This document shows positions 32,505 to 41,755 of a stretch of DNA of 64,000 bases, piece by piece. The notes under the pieces are model-generated. The model was given only the letters and a program-made list of their open reading frames with translations. It was not told the origin of the DNA and ran no database searches. Source of the stretch: Phaeodactylum tricornutum CCAP 1055/1 (taxonomy: Eukaryota > Bacillariophyta > Bacillariophyceae > Surirellales > Neidiaceae); contig NC_011670.1 in assembly GCF_000150955.2 (NCBI RefSeq), forward strand, positions 960,787 to 1,024,786. Reading direction: 5' to 3'. Within the stretch, counting starts at the first letter, position 1. Each line of letters starts with the position of its first letter. The position numbers and the translations under genes were made by a program.

Positions 32505-33861
32505 TGTTTGCCACACAATTCTCTGTACTGGGTGTGTGGAAAAGTAGGAAAGGTACGAAGCGATGGCGACTGCGGATGGGCAGCAATTTTCCGAGCCGGA
32601 TTGACTGTGATGCCAAACAGGTACTCCGAGATCGGTCCCAGGTTCATAGTTTTACTACCAAGCGTTTTGAAACGTTATTTCCATGTCACATCCGAATGCC
32701 GATACAATTCGGAACTAGCAAAAGACTATATTTACACGCGGGAGAATAGGTGTTTGGCTTGTTGGTTTCCGCTTTGTTTCACAGTCAAGGAATTTGCTTT
32801 TGGTCTGTCCCGTGTCATGCTTCCCAGTCAGTATTATTTCGCTATGCACTTAAAAATACATTGTTGGCATGACTTTGTATCTTTCCTCTCTAGTAGCACT
32901 ACCTAGCTCCAGTAAAGGAACAAAATAGAATGTGGTATCAACATTAACTGTAGGTTGACTGTAACGGTGAAATTTACCAATTGAATTAACTACTCTAGAA
33001 AGAGTTGATGCCACCCTCGCTATCGAATATCGTGTCGTGTTCAAGAAGTCATCAACATCGAACCACTCGTGGGACTCCATTAGGTGTGCAAAACCAACTC
33101 TTTCATCATCTTTTCCCCCCAAAACATGTTCTTTATGAACATGTCATGTAGACTAGAAAATCAGAGGCGGACTCAACGACCTAGGATTGCGGAGGGCAAG
33201 CTCGTATTGACAGCCGGCTTGGATACCTATCCAGGAAACCGTAGGCTAGCCTCAGAGATTCGCGGCCCGTCCCCAGATATTGAATTGATAAACAGTAAGA
33301 TCGGCGGCAACTCCCTCCAGGCCATTTATCGACACGACCTAGTAGTGGGAGATCTCTTAGTATTTTCAGTGCCGGAAAATGGCTCTCCTAGAGATGATAT
33401 CCATGTAAGTACCTTCGATGGGTCAGATCGCATGATTACCGCACTCGTACCCGACACTACGTTTCCTGGGTAAAATTGTTAGTCTAAATGCCGCCTGAGG
33501 TGGACACAACCGCTGTCACTAGCATTCTAGCACCTTGTTCAGCATCTCCTTTGGGAATTTGATTGGGGTTGACAAGCGTTATTCACAGTGGTTATGCCAA
33601 TGATGCGGATCTCCGCCTTCAAACGACACATGTTGCTTCTTGTTGTATTTGACACCGGCACCAATGGGTTTTTTCTGGAGTTTGCAAGAATTAAGAGGTC
33701 AATTTTTCATGCATTGCATTTCAGACGCGGAATACGTGACAACCAGCCCATTTTTGTCGACAGTGGGGGCACGCAATCCATTCGGAATACCGGCTATTCT
33801 ATCGCAGTCAACACGTGATGATACAATAAATTGCTGTGGACGCGAAGCTATGAGTTATTCT
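32505..33861. other. Intergenic interval upstream of the LRR gene
   Basis: About 1.36 kb between the LRR start and the DPH5 stop, both minus-strand. GACTGTGA lies at 32603-32610 and TCACAGTC at 32779-32786. A plus-strand ATG frame of 115 codons (33126-33473, containing TAGLDTYPGNRRLASEIRG) has no recognised family; it may be a small gene or decayed sequence. The following frame to 33818 also lacks any signature. Confidence 0.35.
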
Positions 33862-34773
33862 TTACATTTTCAAATCTTTTTCGCGAGAGAGGGTACCACA
33901 CTCATCGACCTCTTCTCGGGGTGTGTCCGTTTCGTGCAGTACAAGCTTGTACGATGAGCCTTCTACAAGATATTCCTTCAAAACCTCCATTTCCAGGTCG
34001 TGCAAATCACCACATATAATAAGGGAATGCAAAGGCTCTCCCATGTTAGCATTTTTAAGTTCCTCCAATGTTCCCGCGCGAATACACTGGCTGTCTTGTC
34101 CCATACGAGCTAGCCCAATGCACAGTGTTTGGCTACCATCGTAAGCGTGTTCCTTGTGTGAATCTTCGGCTTCCAATAGTTGTTCTGACGCTGTGTTTAC
34201 GCTCATGAAGCTCGGAGGTAAATACTTTGTCTTTCCTTTCATCATAGCCTGGAAATCCGGCTCTTTTACTTTGATGTCCAGCAGACAGAGAGTATGCATA
34301 CCCCCCTGACGATTGATTTTTATTTTTGGGTAGAAAGACGTCGGCCTCCACTTTTCTTCGAAAAATGGGATGCTCACGGTATGCCCAAAGTTGTATAGTT
34401 GTAGCCCACATGCACCTGCCGCCCCCATGATCGAAGCGTTGTGAACAATTCGGACCTCTATATTCCGCTGTTTCGCTCGCAGCCATAGATCCGTGTGAGT
34501 TGTCGCACAGACCGGGTCGCCGACCACCAAGAACGCAACGTTCTTCTTGACAGAGGGTTCTAAAATTAGCTCCTCTGCTTGTGTTTCGACCATATTACGG
34601 TCTGCGACTGTGATAGATTTCCCGTAAAGCTCCTCTAAACGACTTTTGTCAACGCCAAGGATGCTGGTGTATGCCTCGAGGAAAACGAAGTCTGCGCTCT
34701 TCACAATTTTGAGCCCTTTGACTGTGATGTCATCTTCGTCGCCAAGGCCCAAGCCAACCATGTAGAGGACCAT
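33862..34773 (-). CDS. DPH5: Diphthine methyl ester synthase DPH5
   Basis: 303 aa, one exon, ATG at 34773. The start MVLYMVGLGLGDEDDITVKG matches the family N-terminus, so the non-ATG upstream extension is not used. Further signatures are VFLEAYTSILGV, VAFLVVGDPVCATTHTDL, VRIVHNASIMGAAGACGLQL, KINRQGGMHTLCLLDIKVKE, PPSFMSVNTA and LCIGLARMG. This is the tetrapyrrole-methylase-fold enzyme that uses SAM to methylate the elongation factor eEF2 histidine derivative in diphthamide synthesis, in the cytosol. Length agrees with yeast Dph5 (300 aa). Two GACTGTGA octamers inside the coding region (34606, 34720) are probably coincidental. Confidence 0.97.
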   Translation of the reverse strand: MVLYMVGLGLGDEDDITVKGLKIVKSADFVFLEAYTSILGVDKSRLEELYGKSITVADRNMVETQAEELILEPSVKKNVAFLVVGDPVCATTHTDLWLRAKQRNIEVRIVHNASIMGAAGACGLQLYNFGHTVSIPFFEEKWRPTSFYPKIKINRQGGMHTLCLLDIKVKEPDFQAMMKGKTKYLPPSFMSVNTASEQLLEAEDSHKEHAYDGSQTLCIGLARMGQDSQCIRAGTLEELKNANMGEPLHSLIICGDLHDLEMEVLKEYLVEGSSYKLVLHETDTPREEVDECGTLSREKDLKM

Positions 34774-35265
34774 TCTTTCGCGTGGCACAAGTATCGTACG
34801 TCGATTGAAAGAAAGTAAAACGCTCACTGAAAATCTTTGATACTTTGGAGAGTTGGTCCTCTTTTCATGGTTAGCCAAGTATAGATGAGGCCAGGTCTAC
34901 TCGGCATATTCCCTTACATTATTCACTGTCGCACTATAAAAGTAAGCGGTGAATGGGGGGTGACTACAGACAGGCGGAACTTTGAAAATCTCTATTCAAA
35001 ATGAAAACACTCAAATTTAAAAATAAATATGAACAAGTGCATGTGGAAGAAACGAACGGAGTGTAATACTATTACGCTGGACCCGTGAGAGTAGGTCCCA
35101 GAGTCACAAAGCAAGGGACATTTGATCCATCCTTCTACTGATGCTGTTAGGCAGAATTTGCTCACACAATAAGGTTAGAAACAGCTTTAGTTCCGTGCTC
35201 GTGCCTTGGTGACCTGTTTCTTCAATCATGCATACATTTTGTGGGATCCAGGACCAGCGCTTAAG
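34774..35265. promoter_or_regulatory. Divergent interval between DPH5 and sulfotransferase-like gene
   Basis: About 490 bp separating two starts that point apart; both promoters must be here. AT-rich, with no gene, repeat or RNA visible. Confidence 0.4.
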
Positions 35266-36483
35266 ATGACGAGAAATGAGACGTTGCTCAGGTTACAAAA
35301 GAACAGACATGTCATTGATGTACGGCCGCAATTGGTTCAAGTGATTGGGTCAATCTGTACAGTAGCGCTCTTTGTGGGCAATATTTGTATTTACATGCGA
35401 GTGCAAAATAACAACTCAACCACCATCGATCCCCGCAGTTATTTTAATCTTCATACGGATCAAGGCCCTCTCACCCTGTCGCAGAAACTCATGGAAATCA
35501 AATTGGACTGCTCGGAAATCAAGTCCATCTACGATTTAGAAAAGTGCTATCCAAATAGGTTAGTCCGCGAACTAGGTGATTCGTGCCTCTTGGTTGAAAC
35601 ATGGAACGATGTCCAGCGGTGTATGACTGGGCGTTTTACCAAGGAACCTTTGAAACATTATCAAATTCATATATTGGGGGAACGGAATAGCGGTACAAAA
35701 TTTGTGATGCGTGAACTTCAACGTTGCTTTCCACGTTTTCAGTTTGGGGTAAAAGTACATCGTGACTTTGTGAGGGCGAAGCATTTTTTTCAACCAATTG
35801 TCGCTGGCGACTTCAAAACAAACATATTGATTGTAGTATTTCGAGATCCAGTTGAATGGGTGGCAGCCATGCGCGAGAAGCCGTATCATAGCCCCAATCA
35901 TATCTTGAAATTTGAAAATCAATCCGGCGCTATAGTCCCGTTGCCTTGGAAAGAGTTTGTGACTCGAGCTTGGACGACTAAGCGGTCTGAGTTTGATAAA
36001 AAGTTGGTACTCGAAGATCGTGTGAAGGAAACTATGAGGGGAGATATTTGCAGGGAGCGTTTCGCTTTTCACGAAGTTTTGCCTTGTCGGTACGACAACA
36101 CTACATCGTCAATACCTGATAGTCGCATTCGCGGATTTGAACCCATTTATGAAATGCGTAGGGATGGTTCTGGCGAGCCCTTCGATAACATACTGGAAAT
36201 GCGGTCCGACAAGATTGTTAACTTACTTCTGGAAATGTCAATGATGATGGATTTGGGAGGCTACATGGCTGTGAGGTACGAAGACCTCTTGCGCGAAGGA
36301 ACTAAGTCCCTCCTTACACAAGTTGCTACTATGGTTGGTATGGATAACGTACCTGAGCATTGTAGCGCAAGTGGCCCTCAAGCCAATCGCATTGGTCGCA
36401 GGAAAATACCAATCGAGTTGCGTCAGTGGGTTCAAACTCATTCAGTCACTAAAACCGAAAGACTGCTGGGATACTTGGACTGA
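35266..36483 (+). CDS. Sulfotransferase-like type II membrane protein
   Basis: 405 aa from the ATG at 35266. A single membrane anchor near the N-terminus (VIGSICTVALFVGNICIYM) predicts Golgi type II topology. ILGERNSGTKFVMRELQRCF resembles the P-loop that binds the 5'-phosphosulfate of PAPS, and VVFRDPVEWVAAMREKPYHSP resembles the 3'-phosphate motif. This ERNSGT-type family is common in algae and usually annotated only as P-loop/sulfotransferase-like. Catalytic activity and acceptor are not established. Some Cys residues (CSEIK, CYPN, CLLVETWNDVQRC) suggest a disulfide-bonded lumenal domain. Confidence 0.72.
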   Translation: MTRNETLLRLQKNRHVIDVRPQLVQVIGSICTVALFVGNICIYMRVQNNNSTTIDPRSYFNLHTDQGPLTLSQKLMEIKLDCSEIKSIYDLEKCYPNRLVRELGDSCLLVETWNDVQRCMTGRFTKEPLKHYQIHILGERNSGTKFVMRELQRCFPRFQFGVKVHRDFVRAKHFFQPIVAGDFKTNILIVVFRDPVEWVAAMREKPYHSPNHILKFENQSGAIVPLPWKEFVTRAWTTKRSEFDKKLVLEDRVKETMRGDICRERFAFHEVLPCRYDNTTSSIPDSRIRGFEPIYEMRRDGSGEPFDNILEMRSDKIVNLLLEMSMMMDLGGYMAVRYEDLLREGTKSLLTQVATMVGMDNVPEHCSASGPQANRIGRRKIPIELRQWVQTHSVTKTERLLGYLD

Positions 36484-36586
36484 TTGTGGTGGTGATTTCA
36501 TTGTAAATTTCTTTGATTCTTTTTACGGATAGATCCTCATGGTTCGTATAAGTCGCATAACCCTTATTGTGTTATTTAAAACTACG

Positions 36587-37123
36587 CTACGATTGCTGTA
36601 ACGGAGCTTCTCCATATACAAGACGACAGCAAACTGCGAAATTCAGGGCATCAGAGCATAGCTCAATATACTCTAAATTTTCTTGCCAAAATGAAGGGTA
36701 GTCAAAGTCCTTGCTTTTTACTAGACTGACTTTTCCAAGATCAATGTCGCAGTGTACAGGTTTCTTTACACGCACTTCGATAGCAGTATGAGTTGCTTTG
36801 TTCGTCTGAATCGAGGCAGGTTTTGCCAGAGACGCGATATATCGCAATTCGTCGAATCGCAATTTACTAAGGTCCCATGCCTTACTTTGCTCGGCTTTGG
36901 ACGCATTTCCCATTTGCGCCATGGCATCGTTATATAGCATTCTCTTGACCGGGGGTCCATCGTCGGAATCTTGCGACCTTGGTCTTTTCTTAACCTCTGA
37001 AGCGGCACTGTTTGCCCCACTACTATTTGAGTCTGGCAGAACACTCGACGAGGTGCTTCCGCCATCGTCGCTTGTTGATTCTTCCGCGTCTTGAATTTGA
37101 TTCTCCGTCAGGTGCGGTGCCAT
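36587..37123 (-). CDS. Ser-rich nuclear-type protein sharing a module with the PAS gene
   Basis: 178 aa from the ATG at 37123. The N-terminal half is Ser/Asp-rich and disordered with a basic KKRPRSQDS patch and PPVKRM, which could be a nuclear-localisation signal. The C-terminal 50 residues (LGKVSLVKSKDFDYPSFWQ, then a helix with CCRLVYG) resemble a segment in the divergently oriented PAS-domain protein next door (SKVEHVSSKDFQPLSWAP, then a helix with CKSCYN). I do not recognise a named domain. Sequence is strongly open and biased, so it is probably a true gene; function unknown. Confidence 0.65.
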   Translation of the reverse strand: MAPHLTENQIQDAEESTSDDGGSTSSSVLPDSNSSGANSAASEVKKRPRSQDSDDGPPVKRMLYNDAMAQMGNASKAEQSKAWDLSKLRFDELRYIASLAKPASIQTNKATHTAIEVRVKKPVHCDIDLGKVSLVKSKDFDYPSFWQENLEYIELCSDALNFAVCCRLVYGEAPLQQS

Positions 37124-37884
37124 GCTCACGTAGTTGCTCGCTCTCAGACTTCAAGAAAATGCAATAAGAACTTAGTGGCTCTTTTTGAGTGAAAATGTGA
37201 ATGTAATGGCGTTTTCAAAGGTAGGCTTTATTCAGTCCTTCGCGGAATCCATAGATATTGTAAACTCGTTTGGTTGGATGTTGTGATATCAACAAGTTGG
37301 GCTAGCTGGTGTCTTTTGTGAAGACGGTCTTAACATTTTCGATTTCGAATGTCTTACATTCCTTATTCGGTATCATTATCCTGACTCTCGTAAGAGTGAC
37401 ATACGTCATCTGAATATCAAGAATTACAGTACCAGAAGAGGGGAAGTTTGCAGATGACTTCGGAGCGCAGTCAGGCGGCGATCGATGCGTCACTTTTCCA
37501 TCGAGGGGACGAACATCGAGTTTTTTTGGCTTTCTTTCGAAAAATGTTAAATATATTATATGACGCACTACCGACCTGACAATTTTAGTGCCGCTTACAT
37601 ATAAAAAATCAAGTAGAGTTCCAAGTTGTACCCTCTCATTCAAAAATGACGGGGGTTCGTTTTTGTCTTCCGATGGCCACGTTTTTATTTTGATATTGAA
37701 TCCCATGACAATGCGAAGCGCTTCCAATTTCTGGGGCAAAGAGGCGACAAAAAAGAGACAGATGAGATTGATTGGCGATTGTAACTTTTCTCATAATCCA
37801 ATCTGAACCTACATTCGTCAAGAGTTAACCTCCAAACTAACGAACACAAACTACAGTACTAACAACAACAAAGTCTTCCATACC
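37124..37884. promoter_or_regulatory. Divergent promoter interval between the two module-sharing genes
   Basis: 760 bp separate the two starts. A minus-strand ATG frame of 134 codons (37706-37302) is present but its translation shows no recognisable domain and it would overlap both promoters; I regard it as doubtful. Confidence 0.35.
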
Positions 37885-38965
37885 ATGGTATCACCTCTCA
37901 GCGCCAGATTGCTAGCTGGCTACTCCAGCAGTATCAGCAGCGACGGAATAAGTCGAACATCATCACATCGTACAGGAAGCAACCAGCCTCCATCGTCGCT
38001 TCTGGGTGGTCGAAGCGGCTATTCTGCCGACAGCGACCGAATGTCCTCCAAGGGCCCACCGTGCACCATTGGCATGACGTCGAAACGAGTAAAGCGAGAA
38101 CCCGATTCTCGAGACGCTTCACCAGGCAAAAGACGCAAGTTGGAAGAAATGAACTTCGATGCTGCATGCGCGAAGGACAATCTCGAACGCGCAGGAATCT
38201 CCTTGCCCAGTATTATGCCAAATGATTCGAAAATATTCCCTTTGTCGTCTAAAGTTGATATGAGTAAGGTTGAACACGTTTCTAGCAAGGACTTTCAACC
38301 CTTATCCTGGGCGCCTCCGGCTGGTGCGGTTGACTTATTTGCTTCCGTCCTGCAGATGGCCCAAGCCTGCAAATCGTGCTATAACACAATTCCCGTAGTA
38401 GCGGGGTCAAAACAAGCGGTAACGGATCCAGATACGAGTACAAGCTCAGTTACCGACACAGATAGCGAAGAGGGAAATACGTCATCGGCTGATTCTCAAA
38501 GGGACAAGCCGGAACCTTCGCTTGTGGCTATGGGAGACGCGCTGTCGATTGATATGCAAGCTCTTGGTCTGAAAGGAGAGCGCACGGTGAATCGAGTTAG
38601 TGCTAGGTAAGAGATGTGCTGCCTTCGGAATCTCGCCAATCCTTACGACCCCCGTATTTCTGACACTTTTTTGCCGTTCTTGTCTTCTCAGAATGGTTGT
38701 TCTTGCCTTTGAACCTTTTACCGTCATTCACGTAAACCGAGCTTACACTAAAATGACGGGTGTTGCGCCGTCAGATATTTTAGGCAAGCCTTTTCGGCAT
38801 GCCTTGGATAAAGGCGAACTTAGCGACCTACTGCTTTCCACTGGAGAATGCAAGTCTCTAATGGATATCAATGGACGAGTGCTTAGAACGAAAGCCACCA
38901 AGCAGCTGCAGTGCCAGATGAATGTCTCGAAGCTGTCTACAGAATACTACTCGGTTGCTGGCTAG
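37885..38965 (+). CDS. PAS-domain protein, probable nuclear regulator, 2 exons
   Basis: Exons 37885-38606 and 38692-38965 (331 aa), an 85-nt phase 2 intron. The first two thirds are Ser-rich with basic patches (SKRVKREPDS, GKRRKLEEM) that look like nuclear-localisation signals. A helical segment after SKVEHVSSKDF matches the neighbour gene. The second exon is a PAS-type fold: VVLAFEPFTVIHVNRAY, TKMTGVAPSDILGKPF, then a beta strand-rich end. PAS domains sense light, redox or ligands or mediate dimerisation. There is no visible Cys in an NCRFLQ-type LOV motif, so it is not an aureochrome-type light sensor. No DNA-binding domain is visible. Probably a signalling or transcription cofactor. Confidence 0.78.
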
Positions 38966-39255
38966 AAAACGGACCAGCTTTTGATAGTATGGCACGCAAC
39001 CTGTAGAATAAAAGTGAGACGAAAATGTTGGAAAATATGTATATCTATATATGTTCAGTATGTACTTCAAAATTATGGCAGCAGCTGATTCAACCACGAG
39101 GACATTTTTTCGGGGCAGGGGACCAATGAATAGAAGGGAAAGAGTTAAAAAAGGTCATATCATTGTACCGGCAACTAAAAAAGTATTTCTTGACATTAAA
39201 ATATGCACGCAGATTATATAGAGGTTTTTTTGTTCTTTAGCGCGTTCCCCGCGCC
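38966..39255. other. Convergent 3' spacer
   Basis: About 290 bp between the PAS gene and the SEL1 gene, whose 3' ends face each other. AT-rich with a TATATCTATATATG stretch near 39040. No gene seen. Confidence 0.4.
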
Positions 39256-40128
39256 TCAAGCATTGAGAAGAGCGGCCACTCCGGGGACCACGATTCGCGC
39301 AATGTCTTCCAAGCGGCACAAAGCTCGTCGACTGTCTTCGTCTCCTTCTATAGCGGCTTTAAAATACCAAAGGCAGGCTTCTTCGTCACTTTGTGGCACA
39401 CCGCGAGCTTCTTCAAAAGCCTCCCCGACGGAGTATTTCGCCGTCAAGTGTCCCTTCTCCGCTGCCTTGATGTACCACTCCAAAGCTTCCTCGTCCGACT
39501 GTTCCACACCGCAACCCAGCTCGTAGCAGAGTCCAAGTTCCGCCATGGCCTCCATATGTCCAGTCAGTGCCGCCTTTCGAAACCAGGCTGCCGCTGCGAC
39601 GACGTCGTGCTCAGCTCCGAAGGAGCCGTACTCGTAAATGACGGCAACTTGATGAGCAGCGTCCACATCTGCACCTACATCGTGGGCAGCTTTCAACCAA
39701 GCCAGTCCTTTGTCGGCATCGGGTTTTTGGACGCCTACGCCTTCTAAATAGCAGGTAGCGATTTGTTTCATAGCTGGTGCAAAGCAAGGACCATTTGTGG
39801 CAGAAACGTCGGTCACGGGGATGTCGTTTTGGGTTTCAACTTGTGAGAGTGACAGTAGGAGTTCCATTGCCTTGGTTTCATTCACCTCTAAACCGCTAGT
39901 GCCTTCTAGCATGGCCTGCGCGAGATCCCATTTCGACTGCGTCGATCCATCCGCTGCGTCGTACATAATCTGCGACCATGACGTTTGGACTGACGCCAGT
40001 TTAGCCAAAACTCCCCACGTGCTGTAGTCCACAATGCAGTGTAGCACTTCTGGCGGAATTGCCACCGCTGCGGAGGTAGACGGCGATACCTTGTCGTTGA
40101 AGTAAAGAGGTGGCAAAGCAGGGCTCAT
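39256..40128 (-). CDS. SEL1-repeat protein with F-box-like N-terminus
   Basis: 290 aa from the ATG at 40128. Residues about 25-60 (IPPEVLHCIVDYSTWGVLAKLASV) have the pattern of an F-box (P-E-V-L-x-x-I...L..L..V...W). From about 125 onward there are four SEL1/TPR-like units: APAMKQIATCYLEGVGVQK; VDAAHQVAVIYEYGSFGAEH; MEAMAELGLCYELGCGVEQS; LTAKYSVGEAFEEARGVPQS. SEL1 repeats form scaffolds for protein binding, and F-box plus SEL1 proteins are numerous in diatoms. Function unknown; possibly a substrate adaptor of an SCF ubiquitin ligase, by inference. Confidence 0.85.
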   Translation of the reverse strand: MSPALPPLYFNDKVSPSTSAAVAIPPEVLHCIVDYSTWGVLAKLASVQTSWSQIMYDAADGSTQSKWDLAQAMLEGTSGLEVNETKAMELLLSLSQVETQNDIPVTDVSATNGPCFAPAMKQIATCYLEGVGVQKPDADKGLAWLKAAHDVGADVDAAHQVAVIYEYGSFGAEHDVVAAAAWFRKAALTGHMEAMAELGLCYELGCGVEQSDEEALEWYIKAAEKGHLTAKYSVGEAFEEARGVPQSDEEACLWYFKAAIEGDEDSRRALCRLEDIARIVVPGVAALLNA

Positions 40129-40822
40129 GGTGCTTTGGCAGATATGTACGATACAGGATTTTAACGGGCTTGCGGAGAAAGGGCGTGTGGTCGCTGCGGC
40201 GCGAGACTCGTACCAGTTTTTGTTTTGTGGCAAACAGAAGAAAGAAACGTTGTGCTGTTAGCTTCCTTGAACCAGTCAAACAAAGTGCAGAGAAATTGCT
40301 CCTTTGACAACGGCAATCCACGACACGCGAACTTTCGCTTGCGTAGTGCAGGACCGCGATGACTGGCAGAGGCAATCGACATGTCCATGAGCAATCCGGA
40401 GTCATGATTGGTTGGATTATTAGTCACGTGGCCTTTGCAAACGTAGTCACATCTGACAAAATATCTGTGCGACAGTCTTGGACCAACAATATCTATGGAT
40501 CAGGACTTGGATGGAGTGACAACTACCACGCATCTCGCGGCCGTATCGAGATGGTAAAAACGTCATTGCTATTTGCTGAAGTGAGGAGAGGCCAACTCAA
40601 ACACATTCACTGTCAATAGAGGAAGGGTATTTAGGTACCCGGACAGAGTCATTCCGATTACACTTGTGAAACACGATATCAGTTTATGCTGCAGTTAAAA
40701 TGTACTCAGTCAGTGTCATAAAAAACCAACACGCGAAAAAAAGAAATCCGATTGATGTCTGCGCGCTTACTACTAGAGACAACATTCCCTTAGAAAGTAA
40801 AAAACCAAGTCTACGTTTCCAT
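40129..40822. promoter_or_regulatory. Divergent interval between SEL1 and SRPBCC genes
   Basis: About 690 bp between divergent starts. TTCACTGTCA occurs at about 40607-40616. An in-frame ATG at 40700 lies upstream of the chosen start of the SRPBCC gene. No other gene seen. Confidence 0.35.
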
Positions 40823-41548
40823 ATGACGACCGCGTTAATATCGTCGCATGTCCTGGTGCTGGTCACTATGTGGCTTATTGGCGTGCAATGTTTCCCTGTT
40901 CAAAGTTACTTGGTTTCCGCAGGGTCACATCATCGTCGAGTTCCAACCCCTCGGCCAACGCGAGGCGGAGTTAGCTTTTCTTCTCGACGCGCCAACACGT
41001 CGAACGACATCCGCAGCGAGGATACGCTTTCTAACAGTAAGAACCGAATTCCTGTATCTGCCGAAATTGAAATCCCTCTGGCCGCCGAAATCGCGTTCGA
41101 CGCCTTCGCCGATTTACCGAGACAAGCCACCTGGGCAGATTGGCTCAAGTCGGTCGAATATATTTCACCGGATAATCCCGAGACGATGTGGAAAATGAGT
41201 TACTTGGGACTATCGTACTCGTGGAAAGCTATCAGTACGCGGCAGGAGCGTCCATTCGTTATCGAATGGGAGTCTACATCGGGATTGAAGAACTTTGGGA
41301 GGGTTGATTTTACAAAGCTGGACTCGGATCGCACGCACATGAAATTGACCTTGACATTTTTAGCTCCCCGACTACTCGTCAAAATGCTGGGACAGCAAGG
41401 GGCGATCGCTCGGCTGGTGGAAAAGCGAATGCTCCAAACCATGCTGCACAACTTTCGGGACATAGTGGTTGTTGAAAGCACTAGCAATCAACAGCCGCAA
41501 TTAAAACCGTTGAGCATCTTTCCAAAACAAAATGCGGAGTCAGATTAG
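40823..41548 (+). CDS. Plastid-targeted SRPBCC (polyketide cyclase/START-like) protein
   Basis: 241 aa from the ATG at 40823. I prefer this start over the in-frame ATG at 40700 because it puts a signal peptide at the N-terminus (ALISSHVLVLVTMWLIGVQC) ending just before FPVQSYLVS: Phe at +1 is the hallmark of diatom plastid presequences. The following region is Arg/Ser/Thr-rich, like a transit peptide. The mature part (about 80-230) has EIEIPLAAEIAFDAFADLPR, a small SRPBCC/cyclase-dehydrase fold with a hydrophobic ligand cavity, ending LQTMLHNFRDIV. Members bind lipids or pigments or act in quinone and polyketide pathways. The plastid relatives in land plants are of mostly unknown function; substrate not predictable. 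Confidence 0.8.
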   Translation: MTTALISSHVLVLVTMWLIGVQCFPVQSYLVSAGSHHRRVPTPRPTRGGVSFSSRRANTSNDIRSEDTLSNSKNRIPVSAEIEIPLAAEIAFDAFADLPRQATWADWLKSVEYISPDNPETMWKMSYLGLSYSWKAISTRQERPFVIEWESTSGLKNFGRVDFTKLDSDRTHMKLTLTFLAPRLLVKMLGQQGAIARLVEKRMLQTMLHNFRDIVVVESTSNQQPQLKPLSIFPKQNAESD

Positions 41549-41755
41549 CGCAGGTTTTGCTCATTTACTGCCACATTTGATTTCGTTCGATATTTGTGTT
41601 CGCGCTCTAGTGATGGTTGAAAAACGGTATAATGTGAGGTTCCTTTGTTGTATCCTTCAATTTGACTGTGAGTGCATGTAATTTCGATGTGGCGGTGCAA
41701 CGAGGATTTACAGTTAGCAATGCTGGTTAAAGGACATGATTATAATATCGCTGGG

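Noticed and set aside
34774-34878. N-terminal extension of DPH5 to 34878
   Set aside because: Starts at TTG, and the family start MVLYMVGLGLGD lies at 34773.
37302-37706. Minus-strand 134-codon frame between the two module-sharing genes
   Set aside because: No recognised domain, would overlap both promoters, and composition is unremarkable; kept only as a remark.
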